14,676 bases of DNA from Alphaproteobacteria bacterium (GCA_022822125.1 JAJECF010000181.1:1-14676); one strand, 5' to 3'. Shown: positions 1-7,335, numbered from the stretch's first letter. The notes: a model not told the origin generated them from the letters alone. Translations and numbers: made by a program.

Positions 1-837
1 GCCGGCGGCGACCCCGCCTCCGCCGCCGCTCACGATCGCGTCCAGATCGTAACTGTCGCCTGTTGTCCGGCCGCTCTCACGGAGCAGCAGCGCATGGCTG
101 GTGGTTCAGTAAACGCACTGGTTGAGCGCGGAAATCCTCGCAGCCAGGAACTCGATCTGCGCATGGCTGATGGCGCGGTGTTCGGTGTCGAACGCCTGCA
201 TCCAGCGGCTCGGCAGATATTGCGTCTCGACGAGGTCGAAAAAGGCCCGCTTCGCCTCGGGCACCAGGGTCAGCGCCATGAGGATATAGGCGCCTCTCGT
301 GCCGGAATAGATATCGGCCTCGGCTCCGCTTTCCTCGCCATGCACGATCAGCGGCACCCACGCCTCCTCCATGCGCGCCGAAGCCGGACGGTAGCCCGAC
401 GGCTCTCCCGGTTTCGGCTCCGGCAGGCGGCGCGGCGCTACGCCCATCGAGCGGGCGAAGGTATCCAGCGAAACCGTCACCGCTACCACGCCCACCGTCT
501 CCACATAACGCGTGACCTCGACGCCCTCGGCCAGACGCGCCTCGAACCAGCGGCGTGTCAGGCGCGCGGGGTCGGTGACGATTCTGTGGACGATTTCCAC
601 CATAGGCGGCTCGAGAACGCCCGGCCCGTCATGCTCGCCCGTCACGGCCTCCGGCGAAAGCGCCCTCTTGCGCGCGGCGCAAAGCCGGCAGTCCCGCGCA
701 TGGCGCGTCTCGGCGGCGATGGCGACGCGCTCCGCGCCTGTCAGCCAGTTTCCGGGCGCTGCAATCCACGCCCAGGCGCGGGCATGGGCCGCCAGAATGT
801 CGGCGCGTATCGGCGCCGCTGAATCGGGATACGCCAT
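1..837 (-). CDS. AhpD-like (carboxymuconolactone decarboxylase fold) protein, probable selenoprotein, partial at window edge
   Basis: The start ATG is at 837-835, with a GGAGGG ribosome site 8 nt upstream. The frame runs 243 codons to a TGA at 106-108 and then stays open for 35 more codons to position 1. The residues around the TGA are A-L-N-Q-C241-V-Y-[TGA 244]-T-T-S-H248. AhpD-family peroxidases use C-x-x-C-x-x-x-H, with a proton-relay Glu 12 residues before the first Cys. Here Glu229, Cys241, position 244 and His248 have exactly that spacing, so TGA stands where the second, peroxidatic-type Cys belongs. With Sec it would be a thiol/selenol peroxidase or oxidoreductase centre, acting in the cytosol (no signal peptide). 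The N-terminal half looks like a second, degenerate AhpD-like domain with C50-x-x-C53, followed by a YVETVGVVAVTVSLDTFA segment typical of the fold. It is the last visible gene of an operon with a GST. Sec-containing AhpD-like proteins are an established family; Sec here is inferred. The alternative is a Cys-to-stop mutation or a normal stop. Confidence 0.8.
70..88 (-). promoter_or_regulatory. Candidate bacterial SECIS hairpin downstream of the in-frame UGA
   Basis: In the mRNA of the AhpD-like gene, nucleotides 18-36 after the UGA form a 7-bp stem (GCUGCUC with GAGCGGC, one U-G pair) closing the 5-nt loop CGUGA. The apical loop begins 25 nt after the UGA and has G at its second position. Known bacterial SECIS elements are stem-loops just after the UGA, with the loop roughly 16-37 nt away and a G within the first two loop bases, so both criteria are met. 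The hairpin lies inside the continued reading frame, as expected in bacteria. It was found by hand, and a GC-rich sequence makes hairpins easily, so it supports but does not prove Sec insertion. Confidence 0.6.
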
Positions 838-865
838 CCTTCCAACCCTCCTCGCGTCCCGCAGC

Positions 866-1516
866 TCAGGCGAGTTTGGCCAGCAGCTCCGCCGGGATAT
901 GCGGGACCGGGTCCGAGTTCTGCCAGCAGGGCAGCCCTTCCACGCGGGCGATCCAGCCCCTTATGTTCGGATAGTCGTCGAGCGGCAGCTTCTGCACGGC
1001 GTGAAGGTGCATCGGCGCGGCGACGGCGATGTCGGCAATGGTCGGATTGTCCGCGCACAGCCATTCGCGCCCTTCGAGCGCCGCCTCCAGGATCGAGGCA
1101 AGGCCCCGGAATGTCGGTTCATGCTCGGCGAGCACAGCCGGGTCCGGCGCGCCGTCCAGAATGGGATTGACCACGTTCTGGACCAGATAGACATAGCAGG
1201 CGTCAAACCACTTGCTGCATTCCCAGAGCATCCAGCGCGCGATGTCGGCGCGGATTTTCGGGTCGGCCGGATAGGCTGTCGCGTTGCCGCTCTTCTCCGC
1301 CCCATAGACGAGGATGGCGTTGGACTCCCACAGCACGAGGTCGCCGTCCACCAGCGCCGGCAGTTCGGCATTCGGGTTGACCGCCCGGAATTCCGGTTTC
1401 TTGTGGTCGCCGCCGAAATAACTGAGCAGTTCGTCCTCATAACCGGCTCCCACAAGGTCGAGGCCGGCGACGACCTTGCGGCAATTGACGGTGATCGGGT
1501 CGTAATAGAGCTTCAT
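866..1516 (-). CDS. Glutathione S-transferase family protein
   Basis: This is a 216-aa cytosolic GST, the usual family length. The N-terminal thioredoxin-like domain begins MKLYYDP, with N11-C12 in the catalytic loop region. It carries the NPNAELPALVDGD segment with the cis-proline (P53), then W-E64-S65-N, the glutathione gamma-glutamyl binding pair. The all-helical C-terminal domain contains NPTIADIAVAAP, the conserved N-capping box. I chose the ATG at 1516 rather than one at 1549: GGGAG lies 9 nt upstream of it, and the fold begins at once. GSTs conjugate or reduce electrophiles with glutathione; the substrate is unknown. It ends 28 nt before the AhpD-like selenoprotein start, so the two are probably co-transcribed and may share a peroxide or electrophile-detoxifying role (inference). 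The stop is TGA, so UGA is an ordinary stop elsewhere in this genome. Confidence 0.9.
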   Translation of the reverse strand: MKLYYDPITVNCRKVVAGLDLVGAGYEDELLSYFGGDHKKPEFRAVNPNAELPALVDGDLVLWESNAILVYGAEKSGNATAYPADPKIRADIARWMLWECSKWFDACYVYLVQNVVNPILDGAPDPAVLAEHEPTFRGLASILEAALEGREWLCADNPTIADIAVAAPMHLHAVQKLPLDDYPNIRGWIARVEGLPCWQNSDPVPHIPAELLAKLA

Positions 1517-1615
1517 TTCGATGTTCTCCCGGCTGGCTTGAGCCGCCATGTTTACCCCGTCCCGGCTGCCCCGCCTAGCGCAGAGACCCCTTGCTGAAAC
1601 CGAGGTGCAGCCGTC

Positions 1616-1652
1616 TCTCGATACGCGGCTTCGCCGCTACTCGGGATGAGGG
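1616..1652 (+). repeat. Palindromic intergenic repeat, short subtype (unit A)
   Basis: The unit reads CTCGATAC, then the hairpin GCGGC-TTC-GCCGC, then TACTCGGGATGAGG. It matches the unit at 7235-7270 in all flanking bases and differs only in the hairpin loop. It lies in the gap between the luciferase-like monooxygenase and GST genes and faces unit B tail to tail. It resembles REP-type elements in size and structure. Confidence 0.75.
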
Positions 1653-1705
1653 GGTCTCCGGAGCCCCGCTCCCGACCCCTTCGACAAGCTCAGAACAGGC
1701 TCTTT

Positions 1706-1749
1706 CCTCACCCTGAGTAGCGCCCGCGCCAGCGGGCGCGTATCGAAGG
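1706..1749 (-). repeat. Palindromic intergenic repeat, long subtype (unit B)
   Basis: On the minus strand the unit reads TTCGATAC, then the 8-bp hairpin GCGCCCGC-TGGC-GCGGGCGC, then TACTCAGGGTGAGG. It is the long-stem subtype and is shared with unit D at 7295-7335. It is oriented opposite to unit A, from which it is separated by a spacer that contains TTCGACAAGCTCAGAACAGG. The hairpin is just downstream of the monooxygenase stop and could serve as a 3' end or mRNA-stabilising structure. Confidence 0.75.
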
Positions 1750-1787
1750 GCGCCAGCCGCTCCGTTTCAAAACGCCCGGACACCGCG

Positions 1788-2795
1788 CTAAAGGAATTTC
1801 GGCAGCACCTTCTCGGTAAAGCCAATGAAGGAGGAATGGCTGAGCGGCGCGCACATCAGGTAGTGCAGGTCGATCTCTTCCTCGAGGCGGCGAAGCTGGT
1901 CGGCGACGCGCGCGGGCGAGCCCCAGATGGCGACATCGTCGAGATAGCGTTCGACCGGATCGACCGCCTCGACGGTTCCGTCGGCCCTCACCTGCTCGGT
2001 CGGGTTGGCGGTGCCCTTGGACTCGTTCTTGTAGGTCGCGACGATCCAGGCGGCGCCGCGCCGCACGATCTCCGCCGCCTCCCCGTCGCTGTCGGCGACG
2101 GCGAGCAGGCGCGCGGTCGGGATATCCTGGTCGGATGCAGGATGCCCGGCGCCGTCGCGCGCCCGCCTCCATGTCTCCCTGATGCCGTTCAGGCCCTCGA
2201 AGGTCGCATGGGGGCCGAGCAGCGGCGCAAGGCCCGCCCTGCCGGCCCAGGCCGCGGCATCGGGGGAGCCGCAGGCCGCCCAGACCGGCGGATGCGGCTG
2301 CTGCGCCGGTTTCGGCAGCACCTCGACATTCTCGAAGGACCAGTACTCGCCCTGCCAGTCCAGCCGTTCGTTCCGCCATGCGGCCAGCACGATCTCGACC
2401 GCTTCCTGGAACCGCGCCCGGCTTTCCCCGATCGGCACGCCGAAGGTGCGGAACTCGTCCGGGTCAAAGCCCCGGCCCGCGCCCCAGCTCACCCGCCCGC
2501 CGGAAAGCTGGTCGAGCAGCGCCACTTCCTCGGCGAGGCGCAGCGGGTGGTAGAAGGGCGCAAGCGACACCGCCGTGCCGATCCGCAGCCGGCTCGTGCG
2601 CTCCGCCACCTGCACACCCAGCATGTGGACCGACGGGCAGACGCTGTAATCCGTGAAATGATGCTCCGCCAGCCAGACAGCGTCATAGCCGGTTTCGTCC
2701 ATGATGCGGATGCGGTCCATGGCCCGCCGGTACACCTCGGCGAGCGCCGCGCGCCGCCCGGGCCAGGAAAAGAATTGCAGGACGCCGAATTTCAC
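1788..2795 (-). CDS. Luciferase-like (LLM) FMN/F420-type monooxygenase
   Basis: This is a 335-aa TIM-barrel protein of the bacterial luciferase-like superfamily, of normal length. Recognisable segments are MKFGVLQFF at the N-terminus, DAVWLAEHHF (about 38-47), RIGTAVSLAPFYHPLRLAEE (71-90) and LLDQLSGGRVSWGAGRGF (93-110), the conserved flavin-binding core of the group. Later come PPVWAACGSP and a C-terminal helix region ending KVLPKFL. Such enzymes use reduced flavin and O2 to oxygenate a substrate; the substrate is unknown. The start is GTG at 2795, overlapping the stop of the upstream TIGR03084-type gene by 4 nt (GTGA), so translation is coupled. An open frame runs further upstream in this frame, but it lies over the preceding gene and is not coding. 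The stop is TAG at 1788-1790, followed by a repeat pair. Confidence 0.88.
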   Translation of the reverse strand: MKFGVLQFFSWPGRRAALAEVYRRAMDRIRIMDETGYDAVWLAEHHFTDYSVCPSVHMLGVQVAERTSRLRIGTAVSLAPFYHPLRLAEEVALLDQLSGGRVSWGAGRGFDPDEFRTFGVPIGESRARFQEAVEIVLAAWRNERLDWQGEYWSFENVEVLPKPAQQPHPPVWAACGSPDAAAWAGRAGLAPLLGPHATFEGLNGIRETWRRARDGAGHPASDQDIPTARLLAVADSDGEAAEIVRRGAAWIVATYKNESKGTANPTEQVRADGTVEAVDPVERYLDDVAIWGSPARVADQLRRLEEEIDLHYLMCAPLSHSSFIGFTEKVLPKFL

Positions 2796-3574
2796 GAGCG
2801 CCGTTCCCAGGCCCGCGCGCCGGGGGCGGGCGGGTCGTTGGGCGGGCCGGCGAAGCATTGCGCAATCGCCATCCAGGCGCGCGCCGGCTCGCCCCTCACC
2901 TCCAGATCGACATCGGCGATATTGCGGCCCTGCGTCACGACGCGGCAGAAGTCGAGCGCCATGCCCTCCACCCGGTCCGTCGCGCTCTCCGCGCCCCGCT
3001 GCCACAGCGCGCCGGAAGGGAGCGTGAGCCGCACATGAGGGACCGGCGCCGGCGGCTCCAGGCCGCGATTGCGGAAGGTCCAGCCGAAGGTCTGGCAGCC
3101 GAGCACGCAGATATTGGCGAGCCGGTCGAAATGCTCGCGCGGCGCCTGCAGCAGGTCGTAAATGTCCTGTCCATGCGCCCAGGTCTCCATCTGGCGCGCC
3201 GTGGCGAAGCTCCGCACGCCCATGTCCGGGCCGACCCAGGCCACGCGCCGGTCCGGGTCGGCAGCCTCCAGCATGTCGCAAAGCCCGGAAAGACAGGCCC
3301 ACCACTGCTGCAGCAGCGCCGGGCCTTCGCGCATGTCCGGAGCATCGTCCGGAGCCCCGCCCGCCCGGCGCGCCGCCACGACCCGCGCGAAGCGCTCCGG
3401 GTCCTCGAGAGAGACCGACGCCATCCAGTCGCCGAAATGGAGGTGCTGCATGACGGCGTTGACCGTCCAGCCCTTGAAGGGCGTCGGCCGCGCCCAGTCC
3501 GCCTCGTCGAGCCCCGCCAGAAAGGCGCGGAGCGCCGCCCCCTCCTTGCGCAAGTCGATCGCCTGTTGCAACAT
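2792..3574 (-). CDS. TIGR03084-like DinB/maleylpyruvate-isomerase-type metal-binding protein
   Basis: This is a 260-aa protein of the DinB/MDMPI four-helix fold. FKGWTVNAVMQHLHFGDWM (33-51) contains His44, and ARQMETWAHGQDIYD (126-140) contains E130-x-x-x-H134. In the MDMPI family one His from the first helix pair plus E-x-x-x-H bind a divalent metal, so the site looks intact. Members with this layout are annotated as TIGR03084. The function is not established; the fold is associated with thiol-dependent isomerases and transferases. The start is ATG 3574, with GGAGG 7 nt upstream. It is the first gene of a two-gene overlapping unit with the LLM monooxygenase and is divergent from the aminotransferase operon, with 79 nt between the two starts, where promoters for both must lie. 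Specific family assignment is from remembered motif patterns. Confidence 0.75.
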   Translation of the reverse strand: MLQQAIDLRKEGAALRAFLAGLDEADWARPTPFKGWTVNAVMQHLHFGDWMASVSLEDPERFARVVAARRAGGAPDDAPDMREGPALLQQWWACLSGLCDMLEAADPDRRVAWVGPDMGVRSFATARQMETWAHGQDIYDLLQAPREHFDRLANICVLGCQTFGWTFRNRGLEPPAPVPHVRLTLPSGALWQRGAESATDRVEGMALDFCRVVTQGRNIADVDLEVRGEPARAWMAIAQCFAGPPNDPPAPGARAWERRS

Positions 3575-3653
3575 CGCCGATCCTCCCCCGGGGCAATTAT
3601 CGCACGGTTCGCGCGTCCGGCGCGAGGCATAGGCCCGAAGCGCGCTTGGGGCT

Positions 3654-4853
3654 ATGGTGCGGCATCGCGGGAACGGGAAGGCAGTCTTGTTGCGGCAGGA
3701 ATTCGAAACGCTCGAGCAGAACGGCATTACCGGGGTGGCGCTGCCCCGAATCGGCGACCCGGATGTCATCCCGCTCTGGTTCGGCGAGGGCGACCTCGTC
3801 ACGCCCGCCTTCATCCGCGAGGCGGCCAAGCAGGCTATCGATGACGGCCTCACCTTCTACAACCACCCGAGCGGCCGCGCGGAGCTGCTGGCGGCGATCA
3901 AGGCCTATCTCGACCGGCTCTACGACATCGACCTCGACCCGGACCGCCTGGTCGTGCCCGGCTCGACCATGCTCGGCATTTTCATGGCGGCGCGCATGGC
4001 GGTGGGCGCAGGCGACCATGCGCTCATCGTCAGTCCCAATTGGCCGAATATCGACCGGGCCTTCCAGATGACCGGCGCCTCGTTCGATTTCGTGCGCCAG
4101 CGGCTCGGCCCGGAGGGCTGGAGGCTGCATCTGGAGGATGTGTTCGAGGCGGCGCGTCCCGATACGCGCGCGCTTTTCATCAACACGCCCTGCAACCCGA
4201 CCGGATGGGTGATGACGGCGGCCGAGCAACGGCGCCTGCTGGACTTCTGCCGCGAGCGCGGCATCGTCATCCTCGCGGACGAGGTCTATCACCGCAACAT
4301 ATTCGACGGCGACGCTGCGCCCTCCTTCCTGCAGGTCGCGGCTCCGGACGACCCGCTGATCGTCGTCAACGGCTTCTCCAAGGCCTTCGCCATGACCGGC
4401 TGGCGGCTTGGCTGGATGGTCGTGCCCTCCGGCTACCGGGAGCAGATGGCCGCTTATTCCGAATGCGCCAACACCGGCGCGCCGCCCCTCGTGCAGAGCG
4501 CCGGCATCGCCGCGCTCGAACAGGGCGAACCGCTGGTGCGGGACCTGCGCGAACGCTACCGCGCGGGACGCGATTCGGTGATGAAGATCCTCGCGCCCCA
4601 TCCGCGCATCGAGCTGCAAATGCCGGAGGGCGCGTTCTACGCCTTTCCGCGCGTGCGCGGGCTCAGGTCCAGCCTCGAGTTCTCGCAGGGCCTGCTGGCG
4701 GAAGAGGATGTCGGCACCGCGCCCGGCTTCACCTTCGGGCCCGGCAATGAGGAGAATTTCCGCCTTTGCTTCGCGCGGTCGGGCGAGCAGCTCGAAACGG
4801 CGCTCCACCGCATTACCCGCTATCTGGACCGCCACGACAACGATTTCGGCTGA
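3654..4853 (+). CDS. PLP-dependent aminotransferase, class I/II (fold type I)
   Basis: The protein is up to 399 aa and all class I/II landmarks are present. They are N181-P182-T-G in NTPCNPTGW, D209-E210-V-Y212 (the Asp pairs with the pyridine nitrogen), the Schiff-base Lys243 in NGFSKAFAMTGWRLGW with the phosphate-binding Arg251, and the C-terminal substrate-carboxylate Arg370 in NFRLCFARS. It resembles aspartate/aromatic-type aminotransferases beginning 'VIPLWFGEGDLVTPAFI'. The amino-donor specificity cannot be read from the sequence. The ATG at 3654 has only a weak ribosome site. A TTG at 3687 or 3690 follows GGGAAGG and may be the true start, since homology appears to begin near residue 14. 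It heads an operon with a CoA-transferase (40 nt gap) and an EamA transporter. Confidence 0.9.
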   Translation: MVRHRGNGKAVLLRQEFETLEQNGITGVALPRIGDPDVIPLWFGEGDLVTPAFIREAAKQAIDDGLTFYNHPSGRAELLAAIKAYLDRLYDIDLDPDRLVVPGSTMLGIFMAARMAVGAGDHALIVSPNWPNIDRAFQMTGASFDFVRQRLGPEGWRLHLEDVFEAARPDTRALFINTPCNPTGWVMTAAEQRRLLDFCRERGIVILADEVYHRNIFDGDAAPSFLQVAAPDDPLIVVNGFSKAFAMTGWRLGWMVVPSGYREQMAAYSECANTGAPPLVQSAGIAALEQGEPLVRDLRERYRAGRDSVMKILAPHPRIELQMPEGAFYAFPRVRGLRSSLEFSQGLLAEEDVGTAPGFTFGPGNEENFRLCFARSGEQLETALHRITRYLDRHDNDFG

Positions 4854-4893
4854 GCCGGCGACGCTTCTGCCGCCGCACCGAGTTCCCCGGAAC

Positions 4894-6123
4894 ATGAACG
4901 GACACGACATGCCAATGCCGCATTCCGGCGCGCCCCCGCTCCGGGGCATCAAGGTGGTGGATTTCTCGCGCGTCATCGCGGGCCCGCTCTGCACGCAGAT
5001 TCTGGCCGACATGGGCGCCGAGGTGGTCAAGATCGAGAACCCGGAGACGGGCGACGACACCCGGCGCATGGCCGAGCCCGGCGTGGCGGGGGAGAGTCAT
5101 TTCTTCCTGGCGTTCAACCGCAACAAGAAGAGCCTCGCCCTCGATGTCCGCACGCCGGAAGGCAAGGAGGTCGTGTTCGACCTGCTGGCCGACGCCGATG
5201 TCGTCGTCGAGAACTTCCGCGTGGGGGTGATGAAGCGCTTCGGCCTCGACTACGCCTCGCTTGCCGGGCGCTTTCCGCGCCTGGTCTATCTCTCCGTCTC
5301 CGCCTACGGGCAGGACGGGCCGATGGCGGACCGGCCCGGCTTCGACCCGGTGATGCAGGCCGAATTCGGCATGATGTCGCTGACGGGCGAACCGGACGGG
5401 CGGCCCATGCGCCACCCGCTCTCGCTTATCGACACGATGACGGCGCTCTACGCCGCCGCTTCCGTCAATGCGGCCCTGCTGGCGCGCCGCGACACGGGCC
5501 GGGGCCAGTATGTCGAGCTCGCGCTCGCCGATGTGGCCGCGGCCGCGCTCGGCAATGCGGGCCTCTACTATCTTTGCAGCGGCGAGCCGCCGCCGCGCAC
5601 GGGCAACAGCCATATGACCTCGACGCCGACCAATCTGTTCCAGACGGCGGACGGGCCGCTTTACATGGCGCTCGGCACCGACCGGTTGTTCGGCCAGCTG
5701 TGCCGCGACGTGCTGGACCGGCCCGATCTGCCGGAGGACCCGCGCTTCGCCTCCCCGGCTGCGCGGCTCGCAAACCGGCCGGAACTGTTCGCCATACTCA
5801 ACGACATTTTCGGCGCCGAGCCCCGCGATTACTGGCTCTCGAAAATGCGCCACCTGCCCGCCGGGCCCGTGCGGACGATTGCCGAAGCGCTGGAATCGGA
5901 GGAGGTCGCCCATCGCGGCATGGTGCGCACCATCGAACACCCGACCGCCGGGCCGATCCGTGTCCTGGGCTCGCCCATCCATTTCAGCGACACGCCGGTC
6001 CGGGTCGATGCCGCGCCGCCGCCGCTCCACGGGGGCGACACCGACGCTGTGCTGCGGGGCCTCGGCTATGACGACGCCCGTATCGCCGCCTTGCGCGCAG
6101 GCGGGACGCTCGGCCGGCGCTGA
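4894..6123 (+). CDS. CaiB/BaiF family CoA-transferase (family III)
   Basis: This is a 409-aa protein, the typical length. It starts with PLRGIKVVDFSRVIAGPLCTQ and LADMGAEVVKIENPETGDD, the hallmark N-terminus of family III CoA-transferases. It continues with NRNKKSLALDV, VVVENFRVGVMKRFGLDY and YLSVSAYGQDGP. Asp180 in SLIDTMTAL matches the Asp that forms the aspartyl-CoA thioester in this family. RDTGRGQYVELALAD follows, as usual. These enzymes move CoA between carboxylic acids; the acid here is unknown. The start could be ATG 4894 or ATG 4909, neither with a strong ribosome site. The CDS begins 40 nt after the aminotransferase stop and ends 20 nt before the EamA gene. Within the operon it could activate the keto- or carboxylic acid made by the aminotransferase (inference). 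Confidence 0.92.
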   Translation: MNGHDMPMPHSGAPPLRGIKVVDFSRVIAGPLCTQILADMGAEVVKIENPETGDDTRRMAEPGVAGESHFFLAFNRNKKSLALDVRTPEGKEVVFDLLADADVVVENFRVGVMKRFGLDYASLAGRFPRLVYLSVSAYGQDGPMADRPGFDPVMQAEFGMMSLTGEPDGRPMRHPLSLIDTMTALYAAASVNAALLARRDTGRGQYVELALADVAAAALGNAGLYYLCSGEPPPRTGNSHMTSTPTNLFQTADGPLYMALGTDRLFGQLCRDVLDRPDLPEDPRFASPAARLANRPELFAILNDIFGAEPRDYWLSKMRHLPAGPVRTIAEALESEEVAHRGMVRTIEHPTAGPIRVLGSPIHFSDTPVRVDAAPPPLHGGDTDAVLRGLGYDDARIAALRAGGTLGRR

Positions 6124-6143
6124 ACGGCCGGCCTGCAAAACCC

Positions 6144-7004
6144 GTGTCGCCGCAGCGCAATCTCGGCGCCGTCGCCTGGATGGTCGGCGCGGCGGCGGCG
6201 TTCAGCCTGCTCGTCGTCTGCGTCCGGGAACTCTCGGCAAGCCTGCCGACGCCGGAAATCCTGTTCTTCCGCTGCCTCTTCACGACGGCCCTGCTGGTTC
6301 CCTGGGCGCTCCGCGCCGGCTGGGACGGGGTGCGGACGCACCGGCCCTGGCCGAACCTGCTGCGCGGGGCCAGCACCTTCGCCGCCATGACGATGTGGTT
6401 CCACGCCATCGCCATCGTGCCGCTCGCCGACGCCGTGGCGATCCAGTCGGCCTATCCGCTGTTCACGATTCTGCTGGCGATGCTGCTGTTCGCCGAGCGC
6501 CCGGGCGTCCGGCGCTGGCTGGCGACGCTGGCGGGCTTCGCCGGCGTGCTGGTGATCGTGAGGCCCGGCTTCGCCGCTGTCGGCCTGCCGACGGCCATGC
6601 TGCTGGGCGCGGCCTGGTTCTACGCGGTCAGCAATATCTGCGTGAAGGCGATGGCGGACACGGAGTCCCCGACGCGCATGGTCTTCACGGTGAATGTGCT
6701 GCTGCTTGTCTTCTCCGCGATCCCGACGGCATTCGTGTGGACCGCGCCCGCGCTCGATACGCTGCCCTGGATCGCCCTGCTCGCGGGCTCCGGTTTCGCC
6801 GCGCATATGTGCCTGACGCGCGCGCTCGCAACCGGCGAGGCCGGCGCGGTCATGCCGTTCGACTTCCTCCGCCTGCCCTTCGCGGCGCTGAACGGTTTCC
6901 TGCTCTACGGCGAAATCCCCGATCTGTGGACCGTCACCGGCGGCATGCTCGTCTTCGCGAGCGCGACCTATATCGCCATGCGGGAAGCCCGGACGGGGCG
7001 TTGA
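6144..7004 (+). CDS. EamA-family drug/metabolite (DMT) transporter
   Basis: This is a 286-aa very hydrophobic protein with about ten predicted membrane segments in two homologous halves, the standard EamA arrangement. Typical features are the first helix AWMVGAAAAFSLLVVC, PEILFFRCLFT, the inter-helix HAIAIVPLADAVAIQSAYPLFTILLA motif (residue 93 onward) and, in the second half, AGAVMPFDFLRLPFAALNGFLLYGE. It probably exports a small metabolite or amino-acid-like compound across the inner membrane; the substrate is unknown. The GTG at 6144 gives the full first helix but has no clear ribosome site; ATG 6180 is an alternative. It is third in the operon, 20 nt after the CoA-transferase stop, so reinitiation from that gene is likely. 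It is convergent with the TauD gene across a repeat-bearing gap. Confidence 0.9.
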   Translation: MSPQRNLGAVAWMVGAAAAFSLLVVCVRELSASLPTPEILFFRCLFTTALLVPWALRAGWDGVRTHRPWPNLLRGASTFAAMTMWFHAIAIVPLADAVAIQSAYPLFTILLAMLLFAERPGVRRWLATLAGFAGVLVIVRPGFAAVGLPTAMLLGAAWFYAVSNICVKAMADTESPTRMVFTVNVLLLVFSAIPTAFVWTAPALDTLPWIALLAGSGFAAHMCLTRALATGEAGAVMPFDFLRLPFAALNGFLLYGEIPDLWTVTGGMLVFASATYIAMREARTGR

Positions 7005-7234
7005 GGCCGCTCGGAGGGGGTAGCGCCGGACAGCCGAATCCTTGCCAGGTTCGCCGGCCTCGATCCCGGAAACCGTTGCGCGCTGCGAGCCGTCGATGAG
7101 GGCACGGGCGCGGCGCATCTGAATCCGCCTTCGGTCACCCTTTATACCAACGGCCTTGATTGGGGACTCATACCAGCGGTCGTTGATCGGAACCGACGGC
7201 GCGGCGCCTCCCTGCCGTGGCCCCGGTCCTTTGT

Positions 7235-7270
7235 CCTCATCCCGAGTAGCGGCGCCAGCCGCGTATCGAG
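7235..7270 (-). repeat. Palindromic intergenic repeat, short subtype (unit C)
   Basis: On the minus strand the unit reads CTCGATAC, then the hairpin GCGGC-TGGC-GCCGC, then TACTCGGGATGAGG. It matches unit A apart from the loop. It is oriented head to head with unit D. Confidence 0.75.
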
Positions 7271-7294
7271 GGACGGCTTCCCCCGCTGGCCATC

Positions 7295-7335
7295 CTTCGA
7301 TACGCGCCCGCAAGCGGGCGCTACTCAGGATGAGG
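7295..7335 (+). repeat. Palindromic intergenic repeat, long subtype (unit D)
   Basis: The unit reads TTCGATAC, then the hairpin GCGCCCG-CAAG-CGGGCGC, then TACTCAGGATGAGG. It is the long-stem subtype like unit B. Units C and D together form a longer imperfect inverted repeat and could fold into one large hairpin at the 3' ends of the convergent genes. Confidence 0.75.

Noticed and set aside
106..837. Reading the AhpD-like gene as a complete 243-residue protein ending at the TGA
   Set aside because: It would end just before the catalytic position, while the next codons continue the AhpD motif in frame, including the conserved His. A fresh Cys-to-stop mutation remains possible and is listed as the alternative.
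1788..3596. A 602-codon open frame suggesting a larger fused protein upstream of the luciferase-like domain
   Set aside because: The upstream part is an out-of-frame reading of the TIGR03084-type gene, which has its own strong ribosome site and motifs. The GTG at 2795 with GTGA overlap gives the real start.
3597..5069. Long minus-strand frame opposite the aminotransferase, and similar long antisense frames opposite the CoA-transferase, cupin, acyl-CoA dehydrogenase and CmcJ/NvfI genes
   Set aside because: These are mirror frames caused by GC-rich codon use; they show Arg/Ala/Gly-rich low-complexity peptides with no recognisable domain.
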